The position numbers and the translations under genes are program-made. Below, piece by piece: positions 10,174 through 26,062 of a DNA stretch of 64,000 bases (position 1 is its first letter; each line of letters starts with the position of its first letter). Origin of the DNA: Pusillimonas sp. MFBS29. Its GTDB lineage: Bacteria; Pseudomonadota; Gammaproteobacteria; Burkholderiales; Burkholderiaceae_B. The stretch covers positions 1 to 64,000 of the forward strand of contig NZ_JAJEWL010000011.1 in assembly GCF_020687695.1 (NCBI RefSeq). The letters run 5' to 3'. Below the pieces are notes generated by a model that ran no database searches, had not been told where the DNA came from, and saw only the letters and a list, made by a program, of their open reading frames with translations.

Positions 10174-12191
10174 GATGCTGCCCTTTTTGCTGCGATGACG
10201 GTGATGTCGTCGGATTGGTCGGTACCGTTGGCATGCCGGCGCACATTGTCGATCAGTGCCATCGTGGTGTCTTGCGCGCCGGCAGGCGGCCTGTTGGCCA
10301 GGAAGTCGTACAGCCTGGGATCGCCATAGAGCCGGCCCTGGGGATCCAGTGCTTCGGTCACGCCGTCGGTGTAGCCCAGCACCATTTCCCCGGGCTCAAG
10401 CCGGGTTGAAAGCAGGCGGTAGGGCAGGCCTTCCTGGACGCCGCAGGCCGGCCCGCTGCGGCCTTCGAGCATGCGCAGACGGCCATCGGTTTGCAGCACA
10501 CACAGCGGTGGATGGCCGCCATTGGACCACGACAATTCACCGGTTTCCAGATCAAGGACGGCCACCACCAGTGTCACGAACATCATGTTGGGGTTATTTT
10601 CGGCCAGGCTGTTGTTGACCCTTTCCATGAGACGGGCCGGGTCGGTTTCATCTTCGGCGCATGCCCTGATGAGGGTACGTGTGACCGCCATGAACAGGGC
10701 CGCAGGCACGCCCTTGTCGGACACATCGCCGATGGCGAAACACAGCTTGCCGTTACTGAGCAGGAAGTGGTCGTAGAGGTCGCCGCCGACTTCCTTGGCC
10801 GGCAGCATGGTGGCATACAGGTCGACTTTCTTGAGAATCTCGTTGCCGGGCGGCCCTGGCAACAGGCCCATCTGTATGGTGTGCGCAATGCTCAGTTCGC
10901 TTTCCAGGCGCTCACGGCTGGATGTTTCGCGCAACAGGCGGGAGACGTTCTCGCGCAGTTGCTGATCCATGTAGATGAAGGTCGAGGCCAGGCGGCCGAC
11001 CTCGTCTGGTTGTTTGGCGGGCAAACGCGCAATGTGTTCGGGAATGTCGGCTGCGGCGCCCAGATCCTGTTCGGGCAGCTTGCGTGCGAACAGGCTGAGC
11101 TGCTGCAGGGGCCGGGTGATGCGTGCGGACAGCGCCCAGGCCACCATCAGGGATATCAGCAATATGGCCAGGAAGATAACGACCAGCCGGTTGAGCAGCC
11201 TGGTAGCCGGCCGGGTGAGGTCGTCGTTGGGAACGGCGGCGACAATGGTCCATCCCAGCGGCTTGAAGTAGGCCGCGCCCATGCTCCAGCCATTGGCCTG
11301 TTTGGGTCCGCGGAAATCAAACGTGGTGATCTCGCCCGTGGCCGGCACGTTCTTGAGCATGGCCTGCAACGTGGCTGCGCTGCTGTGATCCTGCCTGGAG
11401 AGCAGGTCGGATTGCCCGTCGGGCAACGGGGTCACCAGTTCCCCGTCGTCTTCCATGATGAAAGCAAAGCCGGTATCGGCCAGGCGCAGGGACATCAATG
11501 CCTCGCGCACGGCCGTTTCCATTTCTTCGCGGCGGCGATCGAACTGACTGGATATGGCGGCGGCATTGTCAGTGATGGCAAAGACCCAGTCCCAGGGTTC
11601 GAAGTAGGAAAAGTAGGCGTAGCGCAATTCACTCTTGCCGTCGGAATGGGCGATGGGCCAGCGGTAGATGGCGAAACTCTGGCCGGTCGTGCGGGCTTCT
11701 TCATAGGCGGAAGCCGCCAGGGGACGCCCTTTGAAGTCTTGCAGGCCGGACAGGTTCACGCCCACGAGTGCAGGTTCGCCGCTGGCAATGACCTGGAAGC
11801 TGCTGTCGAAGACGAAGCCGAAGCGCTGTTCGCTGTCGGAAAGCTGGCTGATCCAGGACTTTGCCAGATTCTGGGCCTGCCCGGGGTCGAGCAGGCCGTC
11901 TTCGACCTGCTTCATGTACATGGCCAGCACGGAGCGAATGGTCCCGCCCAGTTCGACCAGGTGGGCGCGACCATTGCGTACTGTGGTGATTTTGTCGGAA
12001 AGCAGGGCGCCCCAGCGTGCCTCGCTGTCGCGCACGAGCAGGTTCAGCACATTCCTGACGGCCTGTTGTTCGCTGGCCACGATGCTGCGGGTCACGTTGC
12101 GTTGCGTAACGAGCATGACCGAGACGGCACCCAGAAGCAGTGTCATGCCGACCAGAAGGAAGATCTTGCTGCGCAGCGATGTCAGTCGCAT
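10170..12191 (-). CDS. Membrane-bound RsbU-type serine phosphatase (sensor-HAMP-SpoIIE/PP2C)
   Basis: 673 residues. TM helix at about 8-28; periplasmic Cache-like sensor at about 30-330; second TM at about 332-354; HAMP with the usual RITRPLQQL start; then a SpoIIE/PP2C phosphatase domain from about 430 to the end. Metal-binding motifs are intact: EVGGDLYD near 470, IGDVSDKG near 500, YTDGVTEA near 617 and QSDDITV near 660. By family it should dephosphorylate a STAS anti-anti-sigma protein in response to an external signal; the only STAS gene in the window is at 46864. The frame stays open far upstream through the divergent MFS gene, but the ATG at 12191 precedes the first TM helix and is the sensible start. 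Confidence 0.88.
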   Translation of the reverse strand: MRLTSLRSKIFLLVGMTLLLGAVSVMLVTQRNVTRSIVASEQQAVRNVLNLLVRDSEARWGALLSDKITTVRNGRAHLVELGGTIRSVLAMYMKQVEDGLLDPGQAQNLAKSWISQLSDSEQRFGFVFDSSFQVIASGEPALVGVNLSGLQDFKGRPLAASAYEEARTTGQSFAIYRWPIAHSDGKSELRYAYFSYFEPWDWVFAITDNAAAISSQFDRRREEMETAVREALMSLRLADTGFAFIMEDDGELVTPLPDGQSDLLSRQDHSSAATLQAMLKNVPATGEITTFDFRGPKQANGWSMGAAYFKPLGWTIVAAVPNDDLTRPATRLLNRLVVIFLAILLISLMVAWALSARITRPLQQLSLFARKLPEQDLGAAADIPEHIARLPAKQPDEVGRLASTFIYMDQQLRENVSRLLRETSSRERLESELSIAHTIQMGLLPGPPGNEILKKVDLYATMLPAKEVGGDLYDHFLLSNGKLCFAIGDVSDKGVPAALFMAVTRTLIRACAEDETDPARLMERVNNSLAENNPNMMFVTLVVAVLDLETGELSWSNGGHPPLCVLQTDGRLRMLEGRSGPACGVQEGLPYRLLSTRLEPGEMVLGYTDGVTEALDPQGRLYGDPRLYDFLANRPPAGAQDTTMALIDNVRRHANGTDQSDDITVIAAKRAAS

Positions 12192-12371
12192 AACGGGCCA
12201 CTTTATGAAGAAAGTTGAGACGGGGCGCTTGCGTTGGTATGTTTTTGAATTGGATTGTAATTTACTATTGCAGTTTGGTCGTGGCATGTACGGCACGGCG
12301 CGCTGCTCGCGGCCATGATGGCACAGTCGGGAACTCGTTGGAACCATAGGCATAGAAGGCATAGTGCAAAC

Positions 12372-14834
12372 ATGACCGCTCAGGACCCGGTAATAAAACC
12401 AGCCAGACGCCGCCCGCTGCGCGACGTGCTGCTGGCCTGCCTGCTGGTTCTGCTGCTGGCGCAGGCATTGATCGGTTCGCTCAGTCTTTCTGCGCTGAAC
12501 CGCCTGACCGAAGCCAATACCGCAGAGCGCATAGAGCTGCTGGCCCGGCGCACCTCCTCGCAAATCCAGACGGGCATGGCGCTGGGCAAGCCTCTGAATC
12601 AGTTTTTTGGTCTGTCGTCCCTGCTGGATCAGGTCAGTGACCAAGTGCCGGATCTGGTGTCTGCGGGCGTGGTCCTGATTGATGGACGCGAGCTTGCGTC
12701 CATCGGCACAGTGCCCAAGGCCGATGCCCTGTTGCGCGCTTTGACTCCTGGGGCAACCGAAACCGGCCGCGCGTTGCGCATGCCTTCGGGGGCTGTCAGG
12801 CTGGTTGACGCACAAGGCATACAGGTCGGCATCCCGTTGATGCTGTCCGATGGCAAGCCTGGCGGCATGGTGATCCTGCAGGTCAGGCCCAAAGATACGG
12901 GGCTGGGAGGCCTGACGCTGCAGAACCTCAAGGTCCTGGGCCTGACGACGCTGGCGGCTGCGCTGTTGCTGGCCGTCATCTTCCGCTATGCCATGCCGCT
13001 GCATGAGCTGGCAGCGGCCGGCAAGACGCGTCTGCTGATTCCATTGGTCGTGCTGATGCTGGCCCAGGGCGCATACGCGGCCTATACCATCAACAGCTTT
13101 CGGGATGCCTGGATACAGGTTACGCAGGACAATACCCGGATGCTCGGCCAGGGCCTGCAGCACGACCTGAACCGGGTGCTTGGTTATGGTATTGCACCTG
13201 CGTCATTGCGGGGCGTGGAGCGGCCCATGGCACGTCTGGCTGCATCGTTTCCGGTCATCGCCGAGCTGCGCCTGCTCGATGCCCAAGGACAGCTATTGAA
13301 TCGGGCCGACGCGCAGGGCGCCTTGCCGGTGCACGATGCCGCACAGCTTGAGCAAGCCCTTGATTTCCCGCTCAGTGCCGACGGCCGCGGGCCCGGCCTG
13401 GCGACGTTGCAGATAGGGCTGGATGCCGGACAACTGGCGGCAGGCGTACGGGCACGCATACTGGATGCCGCCACTGTGGTCGCCGTTGCCATGGTGGCGG
13501 CAGTCGAGCTGTTGCTGTTGCTGACGCTGCTCATGGACCGCGCTTTTTCCGCCCGGGTGCGTGGCAAGGCGGGCGAGCCCATGGGGCTGGACGATCAAAG
13601 CCGCGTCGGTGCCATTGTGCGGCCCGTGATGTTTGGCTTTCTGTTTGCCATGGCGCTGCCGCTCAGCTTTCTGCCCATCTATGCCAGGTCCTTGCTGGAC
13701 ACTGCCCAGTCGGCCCAGGGCGCCGAACTCCTCATGGCTTTGCCCATTGCCGTCGAGATGGCTTGTGGTTTACTGACCGCCTTGCTGGCCGGACGCCTGA
13801 CCGACAGGCGCGGCTGGCAGTGGCCGGTGCTGACCGGCTTGCTGGTGGCGGTGCTGGGCAATCTGCTGTGCGCGCAGGCAGGAACCCTGACGTCATTCAC
13901 GTGGGCCAGGGGTATGGTGGGCCTGGGCTACGGGCTGACCTGGATGGGCTTGCAGGGTTTTATCGTCGTACAAAGTCCGCCGGCCTATCGGGGCCGAAAC
14001 ATGGCCACTGTCATTGCAGGCCTGTTTGCCGGCCATCTGTCGGGGGCGGCGGTAGGGGCGATGCTGGCGCAGCAGGTGGGAGCGTCCACGGTCTTTATCA
14101 TAGGGGCCGGCCTGCTGATCCTGCCGGCGCTGGGTGTGCGTGCCCTGATGTGGCCCTATCGGCAGCATCCTGTACGGTCAGCTGTCGGCTTGGTCAGCAC
14201 ACCCATCCTGCATTCGTGGCGGGCGGCCGGAAAACTGCTGGCGACACGCGATTTCGGCGTGTTGCTTGCAGGCTGCATCATTCCCTTTTCAATTGCCCAG
14301 GTTGGCCTGCTCACCTATGCCCTGCCTTTGTATATGGATGCGCAAGGGGCAGGCTCGGCCAGTGTCGGCCGCATACTGATGCTTTACGGGCTTTGCGTCA
14401 TTTACATCGGACCCTGGATGGGACGCATGGCCGACCATAGCGCGAATAAAAAGAGCTGGATCGTGCTGGGCGGCCTGATCGGCAGCGCCGGATTGCTCAG
14501 CATGTATTTCTTCAGCGGCGTGATGGCGGCCGGCGCGGCGGTTGTCCTGCTGGCGGTGGCCAGTTGCCTGGCCGGCGGCGCACAGACGGCCTATATGCTG
14601 TCGCTGGATAACGTCCAGCGCTATGGCGCGGGTGGCGCAACCAGCGTCATGCGGGCTGCCGACAAGTTCGGCCAGATGCTGGGCCCGCTGCTGGTAGGAG
14701 GGTTGTTTGCGTCGGTGGGCATATCCGGGGGGCTGGCCCTGACGGGCGTGTTCTATCTGCTGGCAACTTTGCTCTTCCTGCTGGTCGCTCCCAGGCTGGT
14801 CAGCCCACCGGCTGACGCGGCACCTGCGCAGTAA
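12372..14834 (+). CDS. MFS transporter with an N-terminal extracytoplasmic sensor-like half
   Basis: About 820 residues, roughly twice a normal MFS protein. TM near 17-38; a loop of about 145 residues; two TMs near 186-240; a second loop of about 125 residues; TM near 366-388; then a 12-TM major facilitator core from about 415 to 808. That core includes the loop GRLTDRRGWQWP. The two N-terminal loops resemble tandem Cache-like sensor segments (for example VSAGVVLIDGRELASIG). The gene is divergent from the phosphatase gene, with 180 bases between starts; a possible promoter is TTGAGA (12215) with TATGTT (12238). Its 3' end overlaps the racemase gene by 35 bases, tail to tail. The ATG at 12372 is preferred over the one at 12315. 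It may export a metabolite or act as a transporter-receptor; the substrate is unknown. Confidence 0.75.
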   Translation: MTAQDPVIKPARRRPLRDVLLACLLVLLLAQALIGSLSLSALNRLTEANTAERIELLARRTSSQIQTGMALGKPLNQFFGLSSLLDQVSDQVPDLVSAGVVLIDGRELASIGTVPKADALLRALTPGATETGRALRMPSGAVRLVDAQGIQVGIPLMLSDGKPGGMVILQVRPKDTGLGGLTLQNLKVLGLTTLAAALLLAVIFRYAMPLHELAAAGKTRLLIPLVVLMLAQGAYAAYTINSFRDAWIQVTQDNTRMLGQGLQHDLNRVLGYGIAPASLRGVERPMARLAASFPVIAELRLLDAQGQLLNRADAQGALPVHDAAQLEQALDFPLSADGRGPGLATLQIGLDAGQLAAGVRARILDAATVVAVAMVAAVELLLLLTLLMDRAFSARVRGKAGEPMGLDDQSRVGAIVRPVMFGFLFAMALPLSFLPIYARSLLDTAQSAQGAELLMALPIAVEMACGLLTALLAGRLTDRRGWQWPVLTGLLVAVLGNLLCAQAGTLTSFTWARGMVGLGYGLTWMGLQGFIVVQSPPAYRGRNMATVIAGLFAGHLSGAAVGAMLAQQVGASTVFIIGAGLLILPALGVRALMWPYRQHPVRSAVGLVSTPILHSWRAAGKLLATRDFGVLLAGCIIPFSIAQVGLLTYALPLYMDAQGAGSASVGRILMLYGLCVIYIGPWMGRMADHSANKKSWIVLGGLIGSAGLLSMYFFSGVMAAGAAVVLLAVASCLAGGAQTAYMLSLDNVQRYGAGGATSVMRAADKFGQMLGPLLVGGLFASVGISGGLALTGVFYLLATLLFLLVAPRLVSPPADAAPAQ

Positions 14835-15945
14835 GCGCTGTGCACAACTGGGCGGGAATGGTATTGGCTTTGACAGCAACAGTTTCTACCGGCAGACCTG
14901 CGGCGCCCCATAACGTTACCAGGGAACCTGTTGCGATATCCGGATGCCGGCTCAGGTCTATGGTCAGCGTGTCCATTGAGATCCGGCCGACTATCGTGGC
15001 CGGTCGCCCGTCGGCCAGAACGATGCAGCCATCGGACAATCCGCGCGGATAGCCGTGGGCATAGCCGCAGCGCACCAGTCCTATGCGCATTTCACGATTT
15101 GCCCGAAAAGTTGCGCCATAGCCCAGTGACTCGCCGGCTTGCAGGGTGTGAACGGCATAGATGGGCGCCTGCAGTGTCATGGCCGGGCGCAGGCCCAGGT
15201 CATGGCCGGTCAGGCTCGCAATGGGGCTGACGCCATACAGGGCAATGCCGCTGCGCACCCAGTCGGTGCTTGCCGCTGCAGCCGGATCAGACAGCAAGGC
15301 AGCCGAGTTCTCGGTACACACCGGGCCGGGCAGGCCGGCGACCAAACTCTGGAATGCCTGTCGTTCCTCGCGCAGCGGCTGGTTTTCTTCTGCGATGGCG
15401 TAATGCTGGAAATGGCCCAGTCCGGCCAGACCGCCACGCTGCAGATCGTTGCACAATAATGCGTAGATGGTTTGGTAGTCTGCTCCGGTCAGGCCTGCAT
15501 GGTTCAGCCGGCCCCGGTAGCGTAGCCAGACATGCGGGACACAGGGAGGACGCAGGAACTGCAGGATGCCCAGCTGTTGCGGGTCGTCAATAATAAGGTG
15601 CAGTGGATACAGGGCGGGATCTTCAAGCATGGCAGGCGAGCACTGCACACTCATGGCAAGTATGGGGCCGGTCCAGCCCATACGACGGCAGCGCCGGGCT
15701 TCATCCAGTGTGAGCACCGCCAGGCCGTCGGCGCCGCTCAGTCCCGGGTAAGCCAGTTCCAGGGTGTGGCCATAGGCATCGGCCTTGGCGACGGCCCAGA
15801 TCCGGGGGGAAGATTGCGGCGCGGGCCGGGCCAGCAACTGGCGCAGCCGCTTCAGGTTATGGCTGATCGCACTGTGGTCTATCAGGGCCACGGGCGAGCC
15901 GCAAGCGCCGGCGAAATGGGCTTTGACGGAGTGGGGTCCAGTCAT
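14800..15945 (-). CDS. Alanine racemase-like PLP enzyme
   Basis: 381 residues. The N-terminal TIM barrel has the PLP lysine in AVAKADAYGH near residue 51. The C-terminal beta domain has the catalytic tyrosine in ESLGYGATF, the loop GYAHGYPRGLSDG, and VGRISMDTLTIDLS. All expected active-site elements are present, so it should interconvert L- and D-alanine or act as a broader racemase. It is the last gene of a minus-strand operon with the RsbW-like gene (13-base gap) and the permease fusion. This is an odd setting for a cell-wall or catabolic racemase; supply of a D-amino acid to the adjacent lipopeptide pathway is possible. The ATG at 15945 is chosen over a TTG at 15969 inside the upstream gene. 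Confidence 0.85.
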   Translation of the reverse strand: MTGPHSVKAHFAGACGSPVALIDHSAISHNLKRLRQLLARPAPQSSPRIWAVAKADAYGHTLELAYPGLSGADGLAVLTLDEARRCRRMGWTGPILAMSVQCSPAMLEDPALYPLHLIIDDPQQLGILQFLRPPCVPHVWLRYRGRLNHAGLTGADYQTIYALLCNDLQRGGLAGLGHFQHYAIAEENQPLREERQAFQSLVAGLPGPVCTENSAALLSDPAAAASTDWVRSGIALYGVSPIASLTGHDLGLRPAMTLQAPIYAVHTLQAGESLGYGATFRANREMRIGLVRCGYAHGYPRGLSDGCIVLADGRPATIVGRISMDTLTIDLSRHPDIATGSLVTLWGAAGLPVETVAVKANTIPAQLCTALTAQVPRQPVG

Positions 15946-15958
15946 TTGCGGTACCCCG

Positions 15959-16390
15959 TCAGTTTTCAACAGGGTCGATGGCGGCGACCAGGCGCAGATG
16001 ATTGTGCTGCTCTGTTCTGTGGTACTGAATGTCTTGCAGATAATGTCGCATCAGGCGCAGGCCATGCCCGCCGATGCCGGTTTCATCAAGGGTTGCAGCC
16101 AGGGGCGCAGCGGCTTGCGCTGTTGGATCGAAGGGCAGGCCATTGTCGATGATGTCCAGCATGATGTTTGAGGCCTCGTGCATGAGCACCAGCCTGATGT
16201 GGGGTTGGCCCGTATGGTCTTTGAAACCGTGCAGCGCCACATTGGTCAGGGCTTCATCAAGACAAAGCTTCAGTTTATGGGCAGTGCGTCGCGGCCACCG
16301 CAGCTGTTCGGCGATGGATTCCAGCCAGGCCAGAGCCTGAGTGCTGGCATCGTGGTCGGGTACGAGAGACAGCGTGGCGATGGTTTCCAT
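15959..16390 (-). CDS. RsbW-type anti-sigma factor / serine-protein kinase
   Basis: 143 residues, a single HATPase_c_2 domain. The N-box LCLDEALTNVALHG (near 42-55), G1 box DNGLPFDP (near 81) and G2 box GIGGHGLRLM (near 105) are intact, so ATP binding and kinase activity are expected. Family members phosphorylate a STAS partner and bind a sigma factor or other target. It lies 26 bases downstream of the permease-fusion gene and just upstream of the racemase. It is the likely kinase opposing the phosphatase at 10170-12191, with the STAS protein at 46864-47202 as shared partner. Confidence 0.85.
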   Translation of the reverse strand: METIATLSLVPDHDASTQALAWLESIAEQLRWPRRTAHKLKLCLDEALTNVALHGFKDHTGQPHIRLVLMHEASNIMLDIIDNGLPFDPTAQAAAPLAATLDETGIGGHGLRLMRHYLQDIQYHRTEQHNHLRLVAAIDPVEN

Positions 16391-16416
16391 GGACGTTCTT
16401 TAAACAAGCTTTGAGG

Positions 16417-18201
16417 CTAATGGTCAAAATGTAATCTAAGGTAAGCATTTTTGCCATTGCTGCCTGTGCTGATGCGATCGGCCATGCGCTTGAGCAATAC
16501 GCCTGGAAGGGTCGCCATGGCACGATCCAGGGCAGCATCGAAGTCCGGACCATCAAAGTCCAGCAGGCTGTCATGTGCGGGGGTGGCTTGCGCGCCCAGT
16601 TGCAGCGGCGCTCCACTGTGGCTGAGTTCCAGATCAAAATTGAATTCATCGAAACTGCCCTGAATGGACAGCAGCCGGCGACTGCTGTCGGCCTGCAGGG
16701 CTTCGGTGGCTTCCAGGGCTGCCATGGCCGCCCTGCGGATCACTTCGCGCCGGGCGCTCCAGCCGGCGCCATGCTGTTCCACGAAATCCACGGCCTGTCG
16801 CGCCAGGGTGGCAGGATCGCTTGCCGGATCTATCTGCATCCGCACGCGTCTGGATGTTCCCAACCGGAAAAGGAGGTTCAGGATGATGGCAGTCAGACCG
16901 GCAACAATAATGCCGTTCTTGAGTACGAACTGTATGGATACGGGTGCCAGCTCGGCCAGCGCCGGCACGAACATGGTGCCCACGCCCGCGATAAACGACA
17001 GGCCCACCAGAAAGATGCCGCGTGAGTCCATGGCGCGTGATGCAATGAGCTCTATGCCCGACACGATCAGGTATGCCGCAGCGTATAGTTCGACGGCACC
17101 GATGACCGAGGTGGGAATCAAGGTCAGTGCCAGTGAAACTTGCGGCAGAAAGGACGCCAGCAGCAACAAGGCGGCAGTCATGACGCCAATCCAGCGAGAT
17201 GTAGACCGGCTGATGTGTGCCAGGGCGATGTTGGCCGACGAGACGGCGTTGGGGAAGGCTCCCAGCCACGACGCGATGACATTGCCCAGGCCGTTGGCGC
17301 GTATGCCTGATCCGGCCAGATTCATGTCGGCCCGACGCCAGTCGTGATCATTCATTTTCTGCAGCAGTACGGCACTGCCGAAAGTGTCCAGCTGCGTCAT
17401 CAGCGAAAGCAGGCCAACGGCAAAGAGCACCCCCAGGTCGATTTCGAATGCCGGCATGTGCAGGCTGGGCAGGCCGAAGATCGGTGTATGGGCAAGCTGC
17501 TCTGTGCCTTCGATTTCGCCAAGCAGTGCAGTCAGGATGATGCCGACAATCAGCCCCGACAGCAGGGCCAGCAGCTTGACTCGCTGGGAGCCCCAGATTG
17601 ACATGACAACGATGATGGCCAATGTGATCAGGCCGACAGCCGTATCCGTCAGATTGATGGTGTTGTTGCTGCCCATGTTGGTAGTGTGCAGCACGGCAGG
17701 CTCGATCAGGGATAATCCGGCCACGCAAATCACTATGCCTGCCACCGCTGGAGGAAAGACCGACCGCAGTCGCGGAATGATGTAGCCGGCCCCCATGGCA
17801 ACACTGCCGTTGACCAGGCCTATCAGCACCAGTGCGCCCAGGCCGTATTCGGCCGTCGCCAATCCCACGATTACGACCAGCAGAGGGTCGGGCATATGAA
17901 CGATCAGGGCGCGTGCGCCAAACGGCTTGCCCCATGACTGCAGGAATGTCGCGATGGCCATGCCAATGATCGTGGCAGTCACCATGCTTCGTGTGGTGTC
18001 GGGGTCCAGCCCTCCGATTTTTGCCGAAGCCAGCACGTAGGCAATCAGGGCCAGTGCCGTCGCCATATGCTGGAGCGCCAGTCCGCCCAGCGCAACGCCA
18101 GGTACTTTTTCGTCGGCCGAGTAAAGCAGGTCGGCAGGACGCTTGACTGCCGGCGAAGGAGGGAGCTTGAACCTGGAGAAAATGGACATGACGCCGTTCA
18201 T
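16417..18201 (-). CDS. NCS2-family nucleobase permease fused to an RsbW-like (HATPase-like) C-terminal domain
   Basis: 594 residues. Residues about 30-450 form a xanthine/uracil permease of the NCS2 family with some 12-14 hydrophobic segments, including VNGSVAMGAGYIIPRLRSVF and the loop GSGIRANGLGNVIASWLGAFP. The last 140 residues are soluble. Their pattern recalls an RsbW HATPase: a helix AAMAALEATEALQ in N-box position, a G1-like SHSGAPLQLG and a terminal GSNGKNAYLRLHFDH. The N-box Asn is missing, so ATP binding may be lost. It is first in the operon with RsbW and racemase. Inference: a transporter that feeds substrate status into the partner switch. A STAS domain, as in SulP transporters, is not present. 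The ATG at 18201 lacks a clear ribosome binding site; the ATG at 18189 is an alternative. Confidence 0.75.
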   Translation of the reverse strand: MNGVMSIFSRFKLPPSPAVKRPADLLYSADEKVPGVALGGLALQHMATALALIAYVLASAKIGGLDPDTTRSMVTATIIGMAIATFLQSWGKPFGARALIVHMPDPLLVVIVGLATAEYGLGALVLIGLVNGSVAMGAGYIIPRLRSVFPPAVAGIVICVAGLSLIEPAVLHTTNMGSNNTINLTDTAVGLITLAIIVVMSIWGSQRVKLLALLSGLIVGIILTALLGEIEGTEQLAHTPIFGLPSLHMPAFEIDLGVLFAVGLLSLMTQLDTFGSAVLLQKMNDHDWRRADMNLAGSGIRANGLGNVIASWLGAFPNAVSSANIALAHISRSTSRWIGVMTAALLLLASFLPQVSLALTLIPTSVIGAVELYAAAYLIVSGIELIASRAMDSRGIFLVGLSFIAGVGTMFVPALAELAPVSIQFVLKNGIIVAGLTAIILNLLFRLGTSRRVRMQIDPASDPATLARQAVDFVEQHGAGWSARREVIRRAAMAALEATEALQADSSRRLLSIQGSFDEFNFDLELSHSGAPLQLGAQATPAHDSLLDFDGPDFDAALDRAMATLPGVLLKRMADRISTGSNGKNAYLRLHFDH

Positions 18202-18327
18202 TGTGGGTTGGTTGCAGAAGCCTTGGTCGGTCCGGTGAACCGGGTTCTAGTAATATGGCTTGCCAAGCAAGCAGTCGCTCACGATTACACCCCAAAACAT
18301 CCTGTTCCTACAAGTAAACAATTGCCC

Positions 18328-19056
18328 ATGGCGCCAGACTGCCTGAATCTGCAGAGAGTGAATGGTCTGCCGGCACTGATGCCGGCAGACCTGTCGGTGC
18401 CGCGCGGGTCGGTGCGGACATGGCTGTTTCGGTTTATCGACGATGATCGGCTGCCGGATCAGTTGTTCCGCTTCTTGTCTGCCGACGAGCAGAAGCGTGC
18501 CGCAGCGTTCGTCTCGCTGAGCGCCAGAAACCAGTATGTGCAGACCCGTGCCGTCCTGCGTCTGCTGCTCGGCAAGTTTCTGGGCCTTGCGCCTGAGTCA
18601 TTGGTCTTTGACTACGGCCCCTATGGCAAGCCGTCGCTGCATGCCCATCAGGCCTGCTGTTTCAATGTTGCGCATTCGGGCGACTATGCGCTGCTGGCGT
18701 TGTCCGATGGTCTGCAGCTTGGTGTGGATATTGAACGAAGGCGGCACACATCCGATCTGGATGCCCTGGTGCGCATGGTGTTTTCGCCCAACGAGCTACT
18801 GGCGTGGGCGGCACTGCACGAGGCGGAGCGGCTGGAAAAATTCTTTTCCATCTGGGCCGCCAAGGAAGCTTTGGTCAAGGCCATAGGTCGTGGCCTGGGT
18901 CTGGGCATAGCGGACCTGGATGTCGGTGGCCTGCCGGCCGCCGTTCCGCAAGGCGGCCATCGCCTGCGTGTAGAAGGTTTTGGTGACTGCCGGTTAATGC
19001 CCTTGTCTGTGCCGCCGGGCTATGCCGCAGCGCTGGCATTGCACGAACCCGATTGA
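18328..19056 (+). CDS. 4'-phosphopantetheinyl transferase, Sfp type
   Basis: 242 residues from the ATG at 18328. The two signature motifs are clear: GVDIERRR (Mg binding, near residue 132) and FFSIWAAKEALVKAIGRG (near 173-190). NVAHSGDYALLAL and the PYGKPSL loop also match the Sfp/Gsp family. It transfers phosphopantetheine from CoA to the serine of carrier proteins and so would activate the six ACP/PCP domains of the adjacent megasynthases. It is convergent with the NRPS gene, whose stop is 25 bases away. An upstream in-frame extension to 18067 overlaps the permease start and is unlikely to be translated. Confidence 0.92.
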   Translation: MAPDCLNLQRVNGLPALMPADLSVPRGSVRTWLFRFIDDDRLPDQLFRFLSADEQKRAAAFVSLSARNQYVQTRAVLRLLLGKFLGLAPESLVFDYGPYGKPSLHAHQACCFNVAHSGDYALLALSDGLQLGVDIERRRHTSDLDALVRMVFSPNELLAWAALHEAERLEKFFSIWAAKEALVKAIGRGLGLGIADLDVGGLPAAVPQGGHRLRVEGFGDCRLMPLSVPPGYAAALALHEPD

Positions 19057-19081
19057 GCACCGGTGACACCTCAGGCGCATG

Positions 19082-26058
<6,977 letters not shown>

Positions 26059-26062
<4 letters not shown>

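Noticed and set aside
10491-12218. Plus-strand open frame of 575 codons opposite the phosphatase gene
   Set aside because: It is low-complexity Gly/Gln/His-rich shadow sequence; the minus strand carries intact PP2C and HAMP motifs.
16417-18201. SulP transporter with STAS domain
   Set aside because: The membrane part follows the NCS2 pattern and the tail has no STAS serine motif.
18067-18327. N-terminal extension of the phosphopantetheinyl transferase
   Set aside because: It overlaps the start of the divergent permease gene and lacks any family similarity.
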